Under the pieces are notes generated by a model. That model made no database searches. It was not told the origin of the DNA and saw only the letters and a program-made list of their open reading frames with translations. DNA of 64,000 nucleotides, taken from Staphylotrichum longicolle. Its lineage: Eukaryota > Ascomycota > Sordariomycetes > Sordariales > Chaetomiaceae. The stretch spans positions 744,001 to 808,000 of the forward strand of contig JAHCVI010000002.1 in assembly GCA_019096155.1 (NCBI GenBank), written 5' to 3'. Every line of letters begins with the position of its first letter. The stretch's first letter is position 1. The position numbers and the translations under genes were made by a program. Of this stretch, positions 21,112 to 31,556 are shown in pieces.

Positions 21112-23739
21112 ATGGCGGCCGTTCCCAGCACGGCGAACGATGCCGGAAAGATGTCGTTTGCAAGGGTATGCTATCCACCGTTTGTTATGTGCCTGTGTAT
21201 GTCCCCGAACCGCCATGACTGACCGGCCCTTTGTGTACAGGTTGCTGCGTCGTCGGCAGCCAAGGGCGTTGCCCCTCCTGCCGGAGCCGCCCCCGCCGTG
21301 TCAACCTCCGTTCCCTTTCCAGACGTGGTCGGCAATGGACAACCTCCCATCTCGCTGATCGCAACGAAGTCCACGGACCCCCGCCCGGAGACGAGACCCC
21401 CGCTCAACCTCGTCGTCAACGGGTCTCTAGCCAGCATCGGTGAAAGGTCGAGCAAGGTTGGCAACAGCCAGACGCCGTCAGATGACACGTCCCAACGGGC
21501 CGACTCCAGTTCAGATCTGGGAACCAAGCCGCCCAGCCTCGACGGCAAGAGCATCACCTCGGGGACGACGTTCGCGCTCGACGAGAAAGAATCACTGCGC
21601 CCGGACGATAGCGCTAGCGTCAAGGCCGCAGCAGAAGATGATGACTCCTTTTCGATTCGCGGTTCTTATATCGCCAGCTCGCGCATGGGCTCAGACCTCG
21701 CCGCTCGCATCCAACGTATCCAGATTGGGGACATGCCGCCGCGGGCTGTTGCCCCCAATCATATCGTGGTTGGAAGCAAGAATCAAGGCAGCGGCACACC
21801 TCAGAGCGGCACCTCGGACAAGCAGATGACAGCAGACCCGAAGGGGTCTCTGATCGGTGGCACGGCAACTCCCGACGGCCTCGCACCCAACGCTTTCTAC
21901 AGCCAGAATCCAGATGAGAAGCTTCTCGAAGCCATGCAGTCTCCGAAAGACCGCATCTTCTTGCTGAGGTTGGAACAGCAGGTCATTGAATTTGTTCAGG
22001 ACTCGAAGTATGCCACCTTCCTAACCCCCTTCAAGTCCCTTTTTTGCAGGTTGCTGACCCCGGCATTAGAGAGCCTTACATGGATTTGCCTCCGAGCAAC
22101 TCGTTCTGTAGAATGTTGACGCACAGGCTTGCGGATTACTACCACATGACACATTCTTACGAGGCAGCCGCAGGAGCAGTGCGCATTTTTCGCACTCCGT
22201 TTTGCAGAATCCCCCCTTCGCTGTCGAGCCTTGCAGCAAGCACGCCGAGCAGCAGTTCGCCTGCCCCAGTTCTTCTGCCGAGGAAGATCATGCGGCGCGG
22301 CGAGGATGGAGAATTTGGTCCCGGGAGTGCGGGCCCCTCAAAGCCAACTTCTGAAGCAGGCAGTGACTCCAAGGACAAAGCCCCGAAGGAGAAGTAAGTC
22401 TCGTTTTTCTTACGGCCAGAACCACAGTGCTGACTTCTTGTTCAGGCTCACAAGAGAAGAGCGCGAAGAGGCATACAACAAAGCTCGACAGCGGATTTTT
22501 GGAAGCGTTGAGAAGACGGAAGCCACCGCCCAAGGTATGTTTAGTGGCGTACATACTTCTCTATGCTATACTAATCATGACGCCACAGACGCTGAAGATG
22601 GTAATGGTGTGTCTCGGGCCAGCTCGGTGTCCGCCAAGGATAAGCCAAATAGCGGCAAAAGGAAAACGACGAAGCAGCGCCGGGACGACTCGGAGAGCTT
22701 TGAGTCGCGGTCTCAATATGTGGCGTGGTGTGGTCCTCAGCATCCATCATGGGGCCCTTCGGCACCCCAGTACTTTCCCGTCAACGCAGCTCCATTCAAC
22801 GCCCAGTTTCAGCAGCCGTATCCAAACACACCGCAGCCCATGTACGCACCAGGCCAGCCGTACACGTCGCCGATGATGCCCAACAACGGCTTTGCCCCTC
22901 AGTACGCCGGCGTGCCAACTGTAAGCGCACCTCTCTCGTCGTGTTCACACGTCACCCTAACCCGGTTGCAGTACCCAGCACCGCCCATGTCTCAGGCTGT
23001 GCCACAGGCTGTGCCCCCTCCACCGCCGCAGGGTTACCGTGCTCCTAATCCTCCCGTGGGTGGGCAGTTTGGCAGTCCCGTTCCGAGCATCTCGCAGCCG
23101 GCGTGGTCGCAGCAAAGCTTCGGCCAAAACGCCTACCCCCCGCGGTCCAGTCCGGTGCCGACTCATGGAATCCCCTACCTTTACGGGCAGCTCCCCGTAC
23201 ATGTCAACCCCAACGATCCAAAGAGCCAGCACCCCATCCCTGGCAGCTACAACCGCCAAGCGTTCAACCCCAAGACCCAATCATTCGTCCCGGGTAGCGG
23301 ACTTCCAATGCAAGCCCCGGCGCCGCCGCCACCTCCGCCTGGTCTTTATGGGGGATCCAGCCCTCGCCATGGCAGCCCACAGTTCCACTCCCCGCACATG
23401 AACTACAACGGCTTCCAACAACCCATCCCCCAGCCCGGCTTCGGTCCCACGCCCGGACCATACGGCATGTCACGGCAGAGTTCCAACAACTCAATCCCGC
23501 CATACCACGCCGTGCCGCAGCAGCAGCAGCAGCAGCAACAGCAGCCTCCCCACGTGCCGGTACCGGTGCCACCCCACGGCCCACAACATATGCCCCCGAT
23601 GCCGCCCGTCGGCATGATGCAAATGCCCACCAAGCCGCCCGCTGCTGGACCGCCCGGATCCGGACCGGGGCAGACGACGTTCAGCCACCTTCCCAACTAC
23701 GGCAACCCCGCCACATTGCCGCAGAAGCCTTCCACTTGA
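21112..23739 (+). CDS. R3H and SUZ domain RNA-binding protein
   Basis: Six exons fit frame and splice rules throughout: 21112-21165, 21241-22007, 22070-22393, 22446-22534, 22589-22920 and 22972-23739 (777 aa). The R3H motif is RMLTH within the block EPYMDLPPSNSFCRMLTHRL, about residues 274-300, preceded by the helix RIFLLRLEQQVIEFVQDSK. A SUZ-type basic motif follows (PRKIMRRG... and LTREEREEAYNKARQRIFG, up to about residue 412). The rest is Pro/Gln/Tyr/Gly-rich with a short CAG-encoded polyglutamine tract at about 23518-23541, typical of proteins that join RNP granules. The family binds single-stranded RNA or DNA; the fungal members are little studied. Intron 2 uses the acceptor GGCATTAG after a CTGAC branch site. 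It is convergent with eIF3f. Confidence 0.87.
23518..23541 (+). repeat. CAG trinucleotide tract (polyglutamine)
   Basis: Mostly CAG codons with one CAA encode a Gln run in the last exon of the R3H gene. It is a likely site of length variation. Confidence 0.9.
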
Positions 23740-24790
23740 TAGACGAGTTTTACAAAAAAAGCATCGAAGCGGTGTCGGAGGAGTCAAATGGATACTGATT
23801 TCATGAGTGGGGCGCATCAGGGTCTGTCGGCGTGGGCTGGGGGGCATGCATTGGGGCGTTTTGGGAGTATTCAGTAAGGGTAGCGGGGTGCGGTGGCTTG
23901 ATGTCGATGTTGATGATGTTGTTGTAGTAGTCGTTGGGGGGGAAGAAAGGAGCCCATTGGGCGCTGGGTGGGACGTGACACCTCTCTCTGCTCATTTTCA
24001 TTACGGGCGATTAAGCGCGCGGGAGGGGGGAATGATGAAGATAAGTGCCGCCGGGTCGGTTCAACGTTCGCGTTCGCAGTTTTGGACTGGACTGTTGACG
24101 GCACAGACGCCGGGGGCATGGGGTAATAGGTGGGGGAGGATGAAGCGCGGGACAAGAGGTTAATGGGATGGGGGGATAGGTCCCGGAGTGAATGGCTGTG
24201 TTTATGAATGACAAACAGACCAGACTTATAGACAGGATTGGGATGGTGGCAACTGGGGGTTTGACAGAAATAGAGAGCACTAAAAAGAGGGATGGTTTCA
24301 TCCATTTTTCTTCCCATTTCATGCATGACGTTTTGACGGAATGTCTTCTATGAATCACCCTCACGTTCCCCTTTTCCCAACGCATGGCGAGTACATAACC
24401 CATTTTCATCCCCCCTTCTCTGTTTGTCTTGGACATGCACCCACCAGCATGCTCCGCAGCAGGAGTGTGACACTCCTTGAAGGGAGAAGGATGTCTGCTG
24501 ATTGACCCCCAACAATCATGCCTGTTGGTCCGCCCGCTTGTTTTCATTGAACCCCGATGCTGCCTCCTTGCCCTGCCGTGCCGTGCCTTGCATTGCCCGC
24601 TTGCCGTCCGCCGGTTTCCCTTCCTTCTCCATCCCGGGGCGAGTCCCATCCTGCTCTTGTTCTGCTTCACAATATCGAACCAAAACATGGATGGATGAGA
24701 TCAAGAGACAGACCAGAACCAAAAAAAGATGGTGGGAATATTTTGCTTTAACGGGCAGAAAAGAAAAAATCATTCCCTTCCCTCCCCCTC
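23740..24790. other. Convergent 3' region
   Basis: This spacer lies between the stops of the R3H gene and eIF3f and is probably 3' UTR of both. T-rich and A-rich runs are present near 23752-23760 and 24715-24830. No gene is supported. Confidence 0.45.
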
Positions 24791-26057
24791 CTACTTTTCT
24801 TTTTTGGGTTTTTTTTGCCGCGCGTCTACTCTCCATTCTCCGCGGCTCCCTGGTTCCCTCTGCTGGCCGCCGCCCCGACCACCGCCGCGCCCGCCGCGCT
24901 TGCCCCCCTCCGGAGCGGCCGCCGCCGCCGCCCCTCCTGCCCCCTCGCTCCTTCTTGTCGCCGCCCTCCTTGTCGCCGCCGACGAGCGGGGCCGTGGCGA
25001 GGCGCTGGCGGGTCTTTTAGCATATCCGTCCTGGATGTGGTTGTTGAAGTCGGCCTCGATCTGGGTGCTCGAGACCTTGGGGGCGAGCGACAGGGCGTTC
25101 ATCAGGTACTGGCCCAGGGCGTGGCTGCCGTCGCGCTCCTCGTCGAGCACCTCGCCGACGAAGCCCGAGACGCGGTCGAGCAGGTCCGAGACGGACTCGA
25201 GCGACTGCGCGAGCGACTCAATGTCGGAGAAGACGGGCGCGGAGCGGGACTCGGACTCGGCGGCGGCGGCCGAGGTGCCGAGGGCGGCGCGCTCGGCGTC
25301 GGTGAAGAGGAGCTTGTGCGGCACCTCGATGAAGAGGCAGGACTCGGCGGCGCGGTCGGGCGAGACGGCGACCGGGGCCGAGATGTACGTCTTGGTCTCG
25401 ATTCCGGCGCCGGGCTCCGTCGAGATGGTCAGGTGCACGGCCGGGTGCGGGAAGGTGCCGGTCTCCGGGGAGGCGAAGAAGTTTTGGATGAGGGCCGAGA
25501 AGCTGTTGAGCTCGTGTGAGGTCGTGTACCACCCGAGCAGGGTCTCGCGCGGCGACGCCTTGAGCGTCAGGGCCAGCATGTTCTTTTGATACTCGACGTC
25601 CACCTCGACCTGGTCCTCGTTCTCGGTGTGGGGGATCGCAAAGGTGCTCCGCACCTCGACCTCGCTGCCATCCTCGCTGCGGGTGCCGACCAGGGCGCCG
25701 ATCACTCTTGTCGACTGTGTGTCGCGGGTGTCGCGGCGAACGGCGTGGTCGATAACGGAGAAAACGGCCTAATATGGGCAAGCACGGTCAATGTCTTGGG
25801 TCCAAATCGTACAAGTATGCGTGTGTATGTGTCCGTTCAAGGTGTCATGGTGCTGTAAGAGGAAAAGAAAGGCGGGGAAGGGTGTAGGGTCCGTATTGGG
25901 GGTTTGGGTAAGGTCAACGAGGGAGGAGGGGGTGGGCGGTCGGACATACTTGGGGCTGGATGTTCACGGTAAGCGGGGCACTGCCGGCGGCGAAACCCAG
26001 AGCGGTGGGCGCCAGGGGCCGCGCGAGATGGACGAAGTGCTCCTGCTCGACAGCCAT
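24791..26057 (-). CDS. Eukaryotic translation initiation factor 3 subunit F (eIF3f)
   Basis: A core eIF3 subunit of the MPN (non-catalytic Mpr1/Pad1) family. Exon 1 (26057-25950) encodes MAVEQEHFVHLARPLAPTAL up to NIQPQ. Intron 25949-25769 precedes exon 2, which opens AVFSVIDHAVRRDTRDTQ..RVIGALVGTR, the classical start of the MPN fold. The MPN core continues through LLGWYTTSHELN and AVHLTISTEPG. The JAMM metal ligands are not intact, as usual for eIF3f. The C-terminal helical part reaches FNNHIQD and then departs from the family: the expected segment resembling [20 protein letters not shown] is absent, and only 23 bases separate HIQD from an out-of-frame RLATAPLVGGDKEGG. The tail is Gly/Arg-rich (RGGRGGGRGGGQQRE) in the original frame. 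Either a deletion or an assembly loss has removed part of the gene. It is divergent from Utp25. Confidence 0.9.
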
Positions 26058-26542
26058 GTTGGATGCGCTGGATGTCGTCTTGGTTCCTGAGGTGCTGTGC
26101 GGTGGGTGTGGTGATTCCTCCGTCGCAGAAAATTGGCGGCAGCTGATGGGGTAGGAACAAGGGAGGCGGGCGGGTCGCGGAGGATCGGGGAAAGTCGTTG
26201 CAGGCAGACCGGAGCCTTTCTTTTCTTTCAAGCTCGCTCCCTCCGGAGTTGGACCTCGAATTTTGGTTTTGCAGCGGAATGCGGGACCTGGGTTGTGCGC
26301 GCTAAGATAAGCAGCCCGATAAGAGAGGGGCGTTGCAAGGCTGCGAACGGCGTGGGCCGGCGACAGGGGTGCGACTCTTGGCCATCGGATCTCAGTGGCT
26401 CAACGGCTCGGGCTGGGCGAGGCTGAAAGATCCCATTTTCATACACCAGACAACTTTTTTTCGAGGCGACTTGCCCCGCGTTTCCTCAACATCACGAAGC
26501 CAAAACGCTTCACTTTCTTCTCTGGGTAATAATCGTAATAAT
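26058..26542. other. Divergent promoter region eIF3f / Utp25
   Basis: 485 bp separate the two start codons. No motif stands out beyond a short A/T-rich patch before the Utp25 start (about 26515-26542). Confidence 0.4.
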
Positions 26543-28855
26543 ATGGCACCTGGAGGCCGTGCTGGATTCCGCGGCGGGGGCAGTCGTGGAGGATCGAGCC
26601 GTGGTGGCTTCAGTCGCGGGGGATCCCGGGGACGAGGAGCACCCAGAGGCAGAGGGCGAGGACGAGGACGAGGGAAAGCCGAGGCTTATCAACCACGGAG
26701 TGCTCGCTTTGATGACCAACGGCTCGCTGAAAAAGAGTAGGTTCTTCATACGGCGCCCTTTTGTTGTGCTCATGAGGCTGACCAGACAGCGACTCTGAAA
26801 GTGATGATGGGAGCCTGTCGGAAGATGAATCGGACGCCATGGAGGTGGACTCGGATGAGGAGGATGAGGAGGAGACCAATCAGGCTGCCCAGCCGTACAT
26901 GAGCTTGATGCGCAGTCTCGTCGAGAGCGCTCCTCACAAGGCCAAGCGGCGGAAGTTGGATCACGCTTCGGCCGGCGACACTGAGGTTGCAAAGCCAGAG
27001 GAGGGGCCAGAGGAGGACGAAGAGGCTGGCGAGGACAAGGACGTCGATCTGGTCGACGAGCCAGAAGAGGACCCGGCGGACGCGGCACCCGAGGACTTGT
27101 TTGACGAGGATGACGATCTGGACAGCTCCGACCCCTTTGAGATGCACTTTTCCGACCCCAAGGAGGAGGAAGTGCAGCCGAGGGTAAAAGCTGTTCAAGG
27201 AGGCAAGTGGCGCATGGAGCGGGTAGCAACCAAGTCGACGCGGATCTTTTACAACACGCCCGACGCCGCTGGGGTTGATGGGAAGGCGTTACCAGCAGCG
27301 GTATCAGGCATCTCCGATCTCAAGCTCAAAAAGAGGCTGCGGGAGTCAATGGAACCAAAACACCCCAAGTTTGATCCGACCGAGCAGACGATAGCGCCGC
27401 TGCTCTTCAACTACCAGGATATTCTGTACTGCAACCGGACGGTGGCGGGGTCTCAGGGCATCAGGCGGATGGCCTGCCTCCATGCGCTCAACCACATCTT
27501 CAAGTGCGTATCTTTACGAGCAGGGCGTTGCCAACTAGCTAACACCAGCCAGGACCCGCGATCGGGTAGTCAAAAACAATGCCAAGCTTGCAAGAGCCGA
27601 AGGCAACGAGGACCTGGAGCTTAGGGACCAGGGCTTTACACGGCCCAAGGTGCTCATGATCCTTCCAACGAGGCAGTCTTGCGTCAAGATGGTCGACATG
27701 ATTGTCTCCATTTGCGATGCGGACCAACAGGAGAACCGGAAGCGGTTTGAGGACGGCTACATTGACAAGCAGTCCAAGTTTTCAGACGACAAGCCCGACG
27801 ACTTCAAGGATCTCTTTTCGGGCAGTGACGACGACATGTTCCGGTTGGGCCTCAAGTTCACCCGCAAGACGATCAAGTACTTCTCTCAGTTCTACAACTC
27901 GGACATCATCTTCGCCAGCCCGCTGGGCCTCCGCATGGCCATCGGATCCGAAGAGGAGAAAAAGCTGGACTTTGACTTCCTGAGCTCCATCGAGCTGGTC
28001 ATTGTCGACCAAGCCGACGCCCTGCTGATGCAAAACTGGGAGCACGTCGAGTTCATCTTTGAGCACCTCAACATCCAGCCCAAGGACGCCCACGGCTGCG
28101 ACTTCAGCCGCGTCCGCAGCTGGTACCTGGACGACCAATCCAAGTTCTTCCGCCAGACGGCCATCTTCAGCGCCTTCAACACGCCCGAGCTGGCCGAGTT
28201 GTTCCGCGCACACTGCCACAACTGGGCCGGCAAGGCCCGCCTGCAGCAAGAGTCGCCGGGCACGATCCAGTACCTGCCCGTCAAGGCGCGGCAGACCTTC
28301 AGCCGGTTCGAGGCCCCCTCGATCGCGGCGGACCCGGACGCGCGGTTCGCCTACTTCACCAGGGCCATCGTGCCGCTGCTGACGCGGCACAAGGCGCGCG
28401 ACGCCGCGGGCACGCTCGTCTTCATCCCGTCGTATCTCGACTTTGTGCGGGTGCGCAACTACTTTGCCAACAACCCGGCCGTGGAGCACGTCTCGTTCGG
28501 CACCATCTCCGAGTACGCCGACGTGCCCGAGGCGTCGCGCGCGCGGTCGCACTTTGCCAACGGCCGGCACAAGGTGCTGCTGTACACGGAGCGCGCGCAC
28601 CACTTCCGGCGGTACCAGATCAAGGGCGTCCGGCGGGTCGTCATGTACGGCCTGCCGGACAACCCGCTGTTCTACGGCGAGATCGCGGGCGGGTACCTGC
28701 AGAAGAGCGAGCAGGCGTTGCTGCTGGAGCACGGGCAGGGGGTGGTGCGGGTCATGTTTTCCAAGTATGATGTGATGAAGCTGGAGCGCATCGCGGGCAC
28801 GTCGAGGGTGGGCAAGATGATTCACGACCAGGGAGACACGTTTGATTTTGTGTAG
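26543..28855 (+). CDS. utp25: U3 snoRNP-associated protein Utp25 (Def homologue)
   Basis: A nucleolar factor needed for 18S rRNA maturation in the SSU processome. Three exons (26543-26736, 26790-27503, 27553-28855) give 736 aa with all junctions in frame. The N-terminus is an RGG/GRG-rich region, then an acidic low-complexity stretch (residues about 65-200). The conserved helicase-like body follows: LFNYQDILYCNRT, RPKVLMILPTRQSCVKMV, FYNSDIIFASPLGLRMAIG, IELVIVDQADALLMQNWEHV, and the second lobe with GTLVFIPSYLDFVRVRNYF and YQIKGVRRVVMYGLPDNP. As in the family, it resembles a DEAD-box protein but lacks a proper P-loop and DEAD box (VDQAD replaces DEAD), so it is not expected to hydrolyse ATP. 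Length is normal. Confidence 0.94.
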
Positions 28856-29140
28856 GCATTTTCTGTTTTGTGTGTTGTGGCCATGTCAATAGATTGATTG
28901 ATGCAGCTGTTTTCCCCCGACGCCAGTAAAACAAACAATGGAAATGAAAAAGACCATGCCCTCCCCCTTGAGTTATCGTACATGGACCCGATGGTGATGT
29001 ACAGAACCTCTCCCTCCTTTCCCCCTTCCTACATCCCTTCTTCTTCTCTCCCCATTCCCCCCTTCCCCTCTCTCCCAAGCCTAAATCCCCCCAACCCCTC
29101 CCACTCTCTTCCCCCCCAACAACAGGACGGGGAAAAAAAA

Positions 29141-29754
29141 TCACAACCCCAACCCCTCAATCTTGCCCACCATCTCCTCGAACTGGTCCCGCCCGTCCTT
29201 GCGGTAGCGCGTGACCTTGGCGATGTTCTTGTGCGTCAGGTCGGTGTGGCGCTTGCCCAGGGCGCGGTCGCGCGCGACGGCGGCGGCCGTCATGGCGAAG
29301 CGCATGTCCTTGGGCCCGTCGACCAGCTCCAGGATGGCGCTCGGCGCCTGGTCGTACTTGTCCTTGGCCTCGGTGCGCAGCACGCGCGTGTAGCCCCCCG
29401 GGCGGTCCTGGTAGCGCAGGCGCAGCTCGCCGAAGAGTTTGGGGAGGAGTTCGTGCGGGGTCTGTTTTGTAGAGCAGGGGGTTAGTTGTTGGTTTGTTGG
29501 TGTGTGTGAAGGGGGCAGGGCCAGAAGGGGAAACGGACGTAGAGAATCCCCTGTGCTTTCCTCCGCGCTACCTCGTCGTTCTTCTTGGCGTGTGTGATGA
29601 GCTTCTCGGCCAGCCGCTGGGCCTCCTTGGCCTTGGGCCAGGTGGTGTGGATGGCCTCGTTCTTGATCAGCGAGGTGACCAGGTTGCGGAGGAGGGCCTG
29701 GCGGTGCGCCGAGTCGCGCGACAGCTGCCGGTATTTCATGTGCCCGCCCGCCAT
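29141..29754 (-). CDS. Mitochondrial large ribosomal subunit protein bL17m
   Basis: A mitochondrial ribosomal protein of the L17 family (yeast Mrpl8). Exons 29754-29539 and 29461-29141 join in frame to 178 aa. The start MAGGHMKYRQLSRDSAHRQA contains the L17 signature (LxRxxxHRxALLRNL), and the next block is TSLIKNEAIHTTWPKAKEAQ. After the intron comes TPHELLPKLFGELRLRYQDR, then GGYTRVLRTE. The C-terminus (ALGKRHTDLTHKNIAKVTRY) is the mitochondrial extension common in ascomycetes. The donor GTCCGT is slightly unusual. It faces Utp25 tail to tail and Mic12 head to head. Confidence 0.93.
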
Positions 29755-30316
29755 GGTGGATGGTGGGCTGTGTTTTGTGTTCTGTGTGTGCTGGAAGGGT
29801 GGTGGTTGGGGGGAAGATGTCGGGTTGGAGTCGGAGCGAGTCGGAGTGAGTCGGTGGGAGGTTGTGGTGTGAATGGAGCAGGGGGATGGTTGAGTCGGAG
29901 GTGTTGAAGGCTGTCGGCGACGACAGTGGGATCGGGTTGTGCCGCGATTGAGCTCGACCGAACGGAAGCACCGTGAATTTTTTGGTCCCTGGCGCGGCAG
30001 CTGCCCGGCAGCCCGGCAGCACGGGCCAAGCAGAGCCCAGATCGCCGGAGGAGTTAAAGATGGTCCGTGCATCTGCCAGGGGCAGCAGCACCGGCTTTGG
30101 CCCGCCGCCGTCAATTGAAACATCAAGCTTCGGCCCTACGTCACTGTTTCCGGTCTGCCCATTCCAGGCCCAAAACACACCACACACGGCAATGTCCAGC
30201 CATTGAAGGTATCCTCGAGCCAGAGGAGAAAGCTGCGACACACTCCAGGCCAATTGGCCTCAAAAAACAAAGCTGCACCAGTTTGCGTATCAAATTCCCG
30301 CATCCGCCCTCTCACA
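29755..30316. other. Divergent promoter region bL17m / Mic12
   Basis: 562 bp lie between two genes for mitochondrial proteins, so co-expression from a shared region is plausible. No clear binding site was identified by eye. Confidence 0.4.
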
Positions 30317-31316
30317 ATGGGTTTCGTCGCCGGCTTCGTATGGCCCCTCCCCCCTCTCCCCATCCATCTCCCTCGCTGCACTAAGCCCCTAACAAACCAT
30401 ACAGGCAGGCGGCGTCACCCTGACCCTCTCCCTCACCTACATCGCCCTCCTCACGCACACCAGCAACCGGCAAGCCCAGTCCGCGGTCCTGCGCTCCCAG
30501 GCCTCGACCGTCGACGCCCTCGTCCCGCCGGACCCGTCCCTCCCGCCCTCGGCCCGCCGCCGCAACGCCACCGTCCTCCTGCCCGACGGCACCTACCGCC
30601 CGCGCGAGAGCCTCGAGCAGTACCGCCTCCGCGACAAGGCCGGTGCGGAGCCGGGCGCCGCAGCGCCGTCCTCCTTCCTGGAGACGGCCAAGACCAAGTG
30701 GAACAGCGAGGTGCTGGCGGCCGTGCACTGGGCGCAGAACAAGGACTGGGGCAAGGTGCGCGCCGACGCCGAGGAGGGCGTGGCGCGGCTGCTGGGGGTG
30801 GAGCTGTCGCGGGAGCCGGTGAAGGTGGTTGAAGAGGAGGTCGTGTATCCGTACTCGGTGCCGCCGCCGCCGCCGCCTCCCGCGCCGACGGCCGGCGCAG
30901 TGAACCGGGAGGCGGCGGCGGTTGTGCACAAGGTCAGCGACGCGCTGTACCATGCGCGGAGAAAGGGGGTCGTGATGGCGCACGCGATGGAGGAGGAGGC
31001 CAAGGAGATCGTGACGGAGGCGAGGGAGGTGGTGGCGGAGGGGGTGGAGGAGGCGAAGAGGGTGGTCGGGAAGGGCGTAGAGAGGGCGCATGATCTCGTG
31101 GAGAGGACCAAGGCCGCGGTGCACCTAGCCGAGGAGAGGGCCGAGGGCAGGGCGGATGCCAAGCTGTTGCACACGTCGGACATTGAGAAGGCCCTGGCGG
31201 AGCGCTATGACAGCGCGCGAAGGGAGGCACGGATGAAGAGGAGCGTGCAGGATGTCTTGAAGGAGAGGTATATCCCGATGGACCAGAGGGATAACTCGGA
31301 GTTGAGGCTGGTATGA
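30317..31316 (+). CDS. MICOS complex subunit Mic12 (Aim5/Fmp51 family)
   Basis: An inner-membrane protein of the complex that shapes cristae junctions. The tiny first exon (30317-30337) encodes MGFVAGF; the intron (30338-30404) is followed by exon 2 (30405-31316), total 310 aa. The N-terminal segment AGGVTLTLSLTYIALLTHTS is the single membrane anchor typical of Mic12. It is followed by SNRQAQSAVLRSQ and the conserved WNSEVLAAVHWAQNKDWGKV block (about residues 115-135). The C-terminal half is longer than in yeast and is an Ala/Glu/Val-rich amphipathic helix predicted to form coiled coil. The very short first exon makes an ATG-only gene search miss the start. It is convergent with the acyltransferase gene. 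Confidence 0.85.
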
Positions 31317-31556
31317 GGGTCGGTGTTTGGGACCATCTAAGGCTTTCTCTTAGAGATGGGAGCCGAGGTACGGTATCCCTGTTGTGGTGCTGAGCGCATG
31401 TTGATACCTAGAGTTCATAGACATTCGAATCAGATACGAGAGGTTGTGTACCTCCCTGCTCCGACACCTGCCGAAGCGTTTACACACAGTCCAGCATTTT
31501 TGCCTTGTAGTGTCAAACGTGGTTGTAGAGTCTGTAATTTACAAACAAGAAGACAC

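Noticed and set aside
29141..30253. Extension of bL17m to 370 codons upstream
   Set aside because: It reads through the intron and promoter; the family start MAGGHMKYRQ lies at 29754.
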